Shown here one piece after another: positions 15,663-20,172 of a DNA stretch of 20,172 nt. The position numbers and the translations under genes are program-made. The notes under the pieces are model-generated. The model searched no databases and had not been told where the DNA came from. It saw only the letters and a list, made by a program, of their open reading frames with translations. The DNA lies in assembly GCA_023231445.1 (NCBI GenBank), contig JALNVF010000050.1, positions 1 through 20,172 on the forward strand. The letters are read 5' to 3'. The stretch is from Treponema sp. GTDB taxonomy: Bacteria > Spirochaetota > Spirochaetia > Treponematales > Treponemataceae. How positions within the stretch are numbered: position 1 is the first letter of the stretch; each line of letters begins with the position of its first letter.

Positions 15663-17753
15663 ATGTTGTCAGAAAAAAAACTGCGGCCGGTTATCAGAAT
15701 AGATAAAGAGAAATGTGTTAACTGCCACAGGTGTATTTCAGTCTGTCCTTCAAAAATGTGTAATGACGGATCAGGAGACTATGTAAAGGTTAACAGCGCC
15801 TTGTGTCTGGGATGCGGATCTTGTATCAGCGCATGTACGCACGGAGCACGGATTGGAATTGATGACACTGAAGCTTTTTTTGAAGCTGTATCTAAAAACG
15901 AGAAAATTATTGCAATTGTCGCACCAGCAGTAATTGTCAGTTTTAAAGGTAAGGACCTTGAGTTTAATGGATGGCTTACATCAATCGGTGTAAGAGCTGT
16001 ATTTGATGTAAGTTTCGGTGCAGAACTTACGACAAAATCATATGTTGAATATATGAAAAAAGAAAACCCTTCCTGTGTTATTTCACAGCCCTGCCCGGTT
16101 CTTGTTACGTTCATAGAAATTTACCGTCCGGAACTGCTTACGTATCTTGCACCGGTAGACAGCCCTATGACACATACAATGAAGATGATACGGAAATTTT
16201 ATCCTCAATATGCAGACTGCAAAATTGCCGTAATTTCTCCATGTTATGCAAAAAGGCATGAATTTGATGAAACCGGATATGGTGATTATAACGTCACAAT
16301 GAGGTCGCTGAAACAGTATTTTAAAGAGCATACTATTGATTTGTCTTCATATCCAAAAGTTAACTACAGGAATCCTCCAGCCGAACGAGCAGTCCTTTAC
16401 TCTACCCCCGGAGGACTTATGAGGACTGCTGAAAGATTTGTTCCGGGCATTTCTGAAAAAACCCGTAAAATCGAAGGACTACCGGAAGTAATAAGTTATC
16501 TGGCACATCTGTCCAAAGCAATTGAGGATCATTTTGCGCCTGTTTTTCCGCTTATCGACTGTCTGAACTGTGTCGAAGGATGCAACTGCGGAGCCGGTAC
16601 AGACAACCAGTCTCTTTCGCTTGATGAAATGGAGTGTTTTGTAGAGCTTCGTAATAAACAGAGAAAAGAGTACTGGGAAAAACAGGGAATTTCAAAAAAA
16701 ACGGCAATGCGAAAGCTGAACAAAACAATTGACCGGTATTGGGAACCGGTTTTGTATAACCGCACGTATACAAATTATAACGACACGTTCAAAACACTTA
16801 TAAAGGAACCCAATGCTGTACAATTGGAAACAATCTATCATAAAATGTCAAAAGAATACAAAAAAGATATGCTTAATTGTGGTTCCTGCGGGTATAACAG
16901 CTGTGAACAGATGGCGGTAGCCATATTTAACAGTTGTAACAAACCGGAAAATTGTCGTCATTTTATGCTTGTTGAAATTGATAAAATCCACCTCAATCAT
17001 CAAACTGAAATGCATGCTACTGTTGCAAAAGTAACAAATGCAAGCGTTGCCAAGATTCAGGAAGCACAAAAAAATGTGTCTGCACTTATGGCTGTTACAG
17101 GAAGTATGACAGATGCAGTTTCTTCTTCTTCAGCTTCTATCGAAGAAATGATTGCGAATATAAAATCAATTGATTCAGTTCTTGAAAAAAATTTCAGTAC
17201 AGTTAATGAACTAAAAAAAGCAACACTGACAGGAAAAGCTGATATTGGTGATGTCACCCAATTGGTAAGAGAAATCGAAGAAGATTCAGATGGTCTTAAT
17301 GAAATGAGCAAGATTATACAGCAGATTGCAAGCCAGACAAACTTACTTGCAATGAATGCAGCAATCGAAGCGGCTCATGCAGGTCAATACGGCAGTGGTT
17401 TTTCAGTTGTTGCGGACGAAATCAGAAAGCTCGCAGAAAATTCGGGAAAAGAAGCAAAACAAATATCCGATGTTCTGAAAAAAATTAAAAAACTGATTGA
17501 TGCCACATTCGGAAAAACTGTATCAGTGCAAGGTGAATTTGAAAACGTTGTTCAACTTTCGGAAAATGTTCGTAATCAGGAAGCAACTGTAAAAGAAGCT
17601 GTTTCAGAGCAGAACAACGGAAGTGCAAAACTTCTTGAATCGATTGTACATATGAAGGATCAGATGACGGCCGTTTCTGATGCAGCAAAAAATCTTAAAA
17701 ACGAAACATCACTTATAGAACAACAGATTGCAGGTCTTGACGCCTGCAAATAA
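15663..17753 (+). CDS. soluble chemoreceptor with [FeFe]-hydrogenase-like sensory module
   Basis: A 696-residue protein without membrane segments. Two [4Fe-4S] motifs (C18/C21/C24/C28; C48/C51/C54/C58) lead to an H-cluster domain whose four ligand cysteines are all present: C144 in SQPCP, C194 in ISPCYAKR, and C303 and C307 in CVEGC. The proton-transfer cysteine is replaced by Pro143. An accessory iron-sulfur module follows (C406, C409, C414, C431; LNCGSCGYNSC). From about 450 it is an MCP signalling domain with a canonical tip SQTNLLAMNAAIEAAHAG (557-574) and GFSVVADEIRKLAENS. This matches the chemotaxis-linked type of putative sensory [FeFe] hydrogenase. It likely reads H2 or redox state in the cytoplasm and controls CheA. 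AAGGAGAT precedes the ATG. It is transcribed alone, divergently from the radical SAM operon. H2 sensing is inferred, not proven. Confidence 0.9.
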   Translation: MLSEKKLRPVIRIDKEKCVNCHRCISVCPSKMCNDGSGDYVKVNSALCLGCGSCISACTHGARIGIDDTEAFFEAVSKNEKIIAIVAPAVIVSFKGKDLEFNGWLTSIGVRAVFDVSFGAELTTKSYVEYMKKENPSCVISQPCPVLVTFIEIYRPELLTYLAPVDSPMTHTMKMIRKFYPQYADCKIAVISPCYAKRHEFDETGYGDYNVTMRSLKQYFKEHTIDLSSYPKVNYRNPPAERAVLYSTPGGLMRTAERFVPGISEKTRKIEGLPEVISYLAHLSKAIEDHFAPVFPLIDCLNCVEGCNCGAGTDNQSLSLDEMECFVELRNKQRKEYWEKQGISKKTAMRKLNKTIDRYWEPVLYNRTYTNYNDTFKTLIKEPNAVQLETIYHKMSKEYKKDMLNCGSCGYNSCEQMAVAIFNSCNKPENCRHFMLVEIDKIHLNHQTEMHATVAKVTNASVAKIQEAQKNVSALMAVTGSMTDAVSSSSASIEEMIANIKSIDSVLEKNFSTVNELKKATLTGKADIGDVTQLVREIEEDSDGLNEMSKIIQQIASQTNLLAMNAAIEAAHAGQYGSGFSVVADEIRKLAENSGKEAKQISDVLKKIKKLIDATFGKTVSVQGEFENVVQLSENVRNQEATVKEAVSEQNNGSAKLLESIVHMKDQMTAVSDAAKNLKNETSLIEQQIAGLDACK

Positions 17754-17775
17754 AAAACAGTAAACACAATTTACC

Positions 17776-17813
17776 TTTTCTCTATTGCCTGACTACTCGG
17801 ACAATAGAGAAAA
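17776..17813 (+). other. stem-loop after the chemoreceptor gene
   Basis: TTTTCTCTATTG (17776-17787) pairs perfectly with CAATAGAGAAAA (17802-17813), a 12-base stem with a 14-base loop. It lies 23 bases after the stop codon. No T-run follows, so it is not a textbook terminator, but its position suggests a 3'-end function. Confidence 0.55.
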
Positions 17814-17865
17814 AACTCATAAAACCTATTCCCATAAATCCTGCGATGTTCTATATTATGAAATG

Positions 17866-17930
17866 GTACCGTTGGTACGACAGGGATTTTTTTATAAAAC
17901 AAAATCCCCATACAAGACTTGCTTAAGCAA
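17866..17930 (+). promoter_or_regulatory. regulatory region of the dehydrogenase-fumarase genes
   Basis: A weak promoter is possible: TTGGTA (17872-17877), a 15-base spacer, TATAAA (17893-17898). Around it lie three symmetric elements: GTACC-GTT-GGTAC (17866-17878, over the -35), a GGGATTTT/AAAATCCC hairpin (17883-17908, enclosing the -10), and the perfect 12-base palindrome TTGCTTAAGCAA (17919-17930) just downstream of the start point. The last is the best operator candidate. It does not match the Rex consensus as I know it. Confidence 0.4.
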
Positions 17931-17956
17931 AGTAGCTATGTTAGCGGAGGATTACA

Positions 17957-18904
17957 ATGGCATACAAAGTAACCATTATCGGAGCGGGATCAGTCGGTTC
18001 AACGATTGCATATACGCTTACTGTAAAAGGAATCGCTTCTGAAATCGTGATGATCGACATCAATACACAGAAAGCGCTGGGAGAGGCTCTTGATATCAGA
18101 CAGGGAACACCGTTTTGTGATCCTGTCAATATTTACGCCGGTACATATGCGGATGCAAAAGATTCCGACATCGTCGTTATCACGTCAGGGGTTGCACGTA
18201 AACCGGGACAGTCGCGGCTTGATCTTGCACAGACAAATGTAAACATCATGAAGAGTATTATTCCGGAAATCACAAAGAACGCGCCGAATGCAATTTACGT
18301 ATTCGTTGCAAATCCGGTAGATATTCTTACTTATCAGTTCTACAAAACCTCAGGGCTGCCGGCAAATCAGATATTCGGTTCAGGAACGATTCTTGATACT
18401 GCCCGTCTCCGCGCACGCATAGCAGAATATTACCATATAGCACAGCAGAATGTGCACGCATACGTTTTCGGTGAACACGGTGATTCCTCTTTTGTTCCGT
18501 GGTCACTTGCAAACATTGCAACTATTCCCGTCGACGAATATAAATCCTGTATTGAAGACGCGGATAAACTTGTTCCGCCGCTCGTACACGATGAAGTCGA
18601 AACATATATCCGTAAATCAGGCGGAAAAATTATTGAGCGCAAAGGCGCAACATTCTATGCCGTTGCCGTATCTGTCGCACATATAATCGACTGCATCAGC
18701 GATGCCATGGACACAACGCTTACAGTTTCTTCTTTAATAAACGGTGAATACGGGATCAAGGACGTCTGTCTTTCGACACTTTCAGTCGTGGGCCAGACAG
18801 GCCTGAAAGGCCGTCTCGTTGCCCCGCTCACTGATGCTGAAATTGTTCAACTGCGTCACAGCGCCGACTGCCTCAAAGACGTCATCAAACAGCTTAAATT
18901 CTAG
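17957..18904 (+). CDS. ldh: L-lactate dehydrogenase family protein (possibly malate dehydrogenase)
   Basis: A 315-residue cytoplasmic NAD-dependent 2-hydroxyacid dehydrogenase of normal length. It shows the Rossmann motif GAGSVG (9-14), an acidic D34 in VMID (NADH preference), the active-site pair D147/R150 in LDTAR, the catalytic H174 in GEHGDSS, and substrate-binding R87. Overall it reads like lactate dehydrogenase (NPVDILTY, GSGTILDTAR, KGATFYAVA). However, the substrate-loop residue equivalent to Gln102 of Bacillus LDH is Arg81 (ARKPGQSR), the malate dehydrogenase state. It may therefore reduce pyruvate, oxaloacetate or both. GGAGG lies 6 bases before the ATG. Fumarase begins 80 bases later on the same strand, so a malate-fumarate role is reasonable. 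The gene is visibly richer in G+C and in preferred codons than its neighbours to the left, as expected of a highly expressed central enzyme. Confidence 0.85.
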   Translation: MAYKVTIIGAGSVGSTIAYTLTVKGIASEIVMIDINTQKALGEALDIRQGTPFCDPVNIYAGTYADAKDSDIVVITSGVARKPGQSRLDLAQTNVNIMKSIIPEITKNAPNAIYVFVANPVDILTYQFYKTSGLPANQIFGSGTILDTARLRARIAEYYHIAQQNVHAYVFGEHGDSSFVPWSLANIATIPVDEYKSCIEDADKLVPPLVHDEVETYIRKSGGKIIERKGATFYAVAVSVAHIIDCISDAMDTTLTVSSLINGEYGIKDVCLSTLSVVGQTGLKGRLVAPLTDAEIVQLRHSADCLKDVIKQLKF

Positions 18905-18914
18905 ATAGTGTCTG

Positions 18915-18948
18915 CTGTCCGCTGCTCATCCAGGACAGCGGATGACAG
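18915..18948 (+). other. stem-loop between dehydrogenase and fumarase genes
   Basis: CTGTCCGCTG (18915-18924) pairs with CAGCGGATGACAG (18936-18948), leaving a 2-base TG bulge in a 10-base-pair stem. There is no T-run after it. It probably marks a processing or stability site inside a shared transcript rather than a full terminator. Confidence 0.45.
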
Positions 18949-18984
18949 GCAACCCTTCTCAACATTTATAACGGAGTAACCGTA

Positions 18985-20172
18985 ATGGATAACTTCAGAA
19001 TCGAACACGACTCGATGGGTGAAGTGAAAGTTCCTGCGGACAAATACTGGGGTGCCCAGACTGAACGCAGCCACGAAAACTTCAGGATCGGCGTGGGTAT
19101 TGAAACAATGCCCCGCGAAATCACAAAAGCATTCGGCTATCTTAAAAAGGCTGCAGCACAGGCAAACAATGCTCTTAAACCTGAGAAAATGACTGTAGAA
19201 AAGCTTTCATGCATTGCAAAATCCTGCGACGAAGTAATCAGCGGCAGCCTGAACGATCACTTTCCCCTTGTTGTCTGGCAGACAGGAAGCGGAACGCAGT
19301 CGAACATGAATGCAAACGAAGTCATTGCGAACCGTGCAAACGAAATAGCAGGAAAAAAACTCTGCCACCCGAATGACGACATTAACATGAGCCAGTCAAG
19401 CAACGATACGTTCCCCACAGCCATGCACATTGCTGCAGTCGTAGAAATTGAAGACAAACTTTTTCCCGCAATTGATCTTCTTGCCGGTACTTTCAAAAAG
19501 CTTGAACAGGCTAACGAAGGAATCGTAAAAAGCGGACGCACGCACCTGCAGGATGCTGTACCGATTCAGTTCAGTCAGGAAATAAGCGGCTGGCGTTCAT
19601 CTCTTGAAAAAGACAAAGAAATGCTCAATCTGTCGCTTCCCGAATTAAAACAGCTTGCACTCGGGGGTACGGCGGTCGGGACGGGACTCAATGCCCCCAA
19701 GGGGTTTGATGAAAAAGTCGCTGCAGAAGTGTCGAAACTTACCGGAAAAGACTTCATCACCGCACCGAATAAGTTCCACGCACTTACAAGTAAAGATGAG
19801 ATAGTTTTTGCCCACGGCGCACTGAAAGCACTCGCCGCCGACCTTATGAAGATTGCGAACGACGTACGCTGGCTGGCTTCCGGACCACGCGACGGACTCG
19901 GTGAAATTCACATTCCGGAAAATGAACCAGGGTCGTCAATCATGCCTGGAAAAGTCAATCCGACACAGTGTGAAGCCATGACTATGGTTGCCGTCCAGGT
20001 AATGGGAAACGACGTTGCAGTCGGTATGGGAGCAAGTCAGGGCAACTTTGAACTCAACGTGTTCATGCCCGTCATCGCCTACAACTTCCTTCAGTCGGTA
20101 CGGCTTCTTGCGGAAGTAATGGTATCGTTCAACAACAACTGTGCTGTCGGCATTACGGCGGACAAAGAAAAG
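18985..20172 (+). CDS. fumC: class II fumarate hydratase (C-terminus cut by window edge)
   Basis: The first 396 residues of an enzyme usually about 460 long. It interconverts fumarate and malate in the cytoplasm without an iron-sulfur cluster. Visible family blocks are GSGTQSNMNANEV (101-113), SSNDTFPTAMH (138-148), RTHLQDA (catalytic-region H187) and the signature GSSIMPGKVNPTQCE (316-330), which contains the catalytic serine. The GTQSNMN, TQCE and Asn-rich details separate it from aspartase and adenylosuccinate lyase, although aspartase is close in sequence. GGAG lies 8 bases before the ATG. It follows the dehydrogenase gene by 80 bases, a layout that suits the reductive oxaloacetate-malate-fumarate-succinate branch of fermentation. 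Base composition matches the dehydrogenase gene. Confidence 0.93.
   Translation, partial: MDNFRIEHDSMGEVKVPADKYWGAQTERSHENFRIGVGIETMPREITKAFGYLKKAAAQANNALKPEKMTVEKLSCIAKSCDEVISGSLNDHFPLVVWQTGSGTQSNMNANEVIANRANEIAGKKLCHPNDDINMSQSSNDTFPTAMHIAAVVEIEDKLFPAIDLLAGTFKKLEQANEGIVKSGRTHLQDAVPIQFSQEISGWRSSLEKDKEMLNLSLPELKQLALGGTAVGTGLNAPKGFDEKVAAEVSKLTGKDFITAPNKFHALTSKDEIVFAHGALKALAADLMKIANDVRWLASGPRDGLGEIHIPENEPGSSIMPGKVNPTQCEAMTMVAVQVMGNDVAVGMGASQGNFELNVFMPVIAYNFLQSVRLLAEVMVSFNNNCAVGITADKEK

Noticed and set aside
17776..17813. Classical intrinsic terminator after the chemoreceptor gene
   Set aside because: The stem is strong, but A rather than T follows it on the plus strand, so it is listed only as a stem-loop.
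17785..18042. 85-codon open frame before the dehydrogenase
   Set aside because: It overlaps the dehydrogenase start in another frame, has no ribosome-binding site and resembles nothing; the region reads better as regulatory DNA.

Overview
The window looks like chromosome of an anaerobic, fermentative, host-associated spirochaete, most likely a Treponema. This rests on gene content: [FeFe]-hydrogenase-family proteins, a 7TM chemoreceptor, very large cyclase/ATPase/TPR proteins, and moderately AT-rich codon use. It is an inference from content, not a marker-gene identification. There are 13 protein genes (two cut by the window edges). I see no RNA gene, CRISPR array, transposase or prophage gene.

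Layout. (1) 1-3871, minus strand: a tight five-gene hydrogenase operon. In transcription order it is a small [2Fe-2S] thioredoxin-like ferredoxin, an [FeFe]-hydrogenase-like sensor with a PAS domain, a SpoIIE/PP2C phosphatase, a second small [2Fe-2S] ferredoxin, and the N-terminus of a group B-type [FeFe] hydrogenase running off the left edge. The promoter's predicted start point falls on the first ATG, so the mRNA may be leaderless. (2) 4031-6805, plus strand: a secreted DUF2147 protein and a 7TM methyl-accepting chemotaxis receptor, closed by a strong bidirectional terminator (6817-6853). (3) 6894-15346, minus strand: a four-gene operon with overlapping or nearly touching genes. In transcription order it is a radical SAM protein, an L1-type lipase without a signal peptide, a 1411-residue protein built like mammalian soluble adenylyl cyclase, and a membrane-anchored metallophosphoesterase. 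(4) 15347-15662: a divergent intergenic region with two strong inverted repeats that no flanking gene needs as terminators; possibly a small dispersed element or a regulatory RNA. (5) 15663-17753, plus strand: a soluble chemoreceptor whose sensory half is an [FeFe]-hydrogenase-like H-cluster module. (6) 17957-20172, plus strand: a lactate/malate dehydrogenase-family gene followed by class II fumarase (cut by the right edge).

How it fits together. The window joins hydrogen metabolism to signalling. One H-cluster protein appears catalytic (group B). One is a probable sensor with PAS and phosphatase partners. One is a probable sensor wired to the chemotaxis kinase. Both sensors lack the proton-transfer cysteine of catalytic hydrogenases (Ala in one, Pro in the other), as expected of sensing proteins. 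Next to them lie a probable cAMP-forming enzyme and the malate/fumarate or lactate branch of fermentation, which competes with H2 formation for reducing power. The best candidate for an under-described system is this two-output H2/redox sensing arrangement: phosphatase signalling and taxis, encoded about 12 kb apart.
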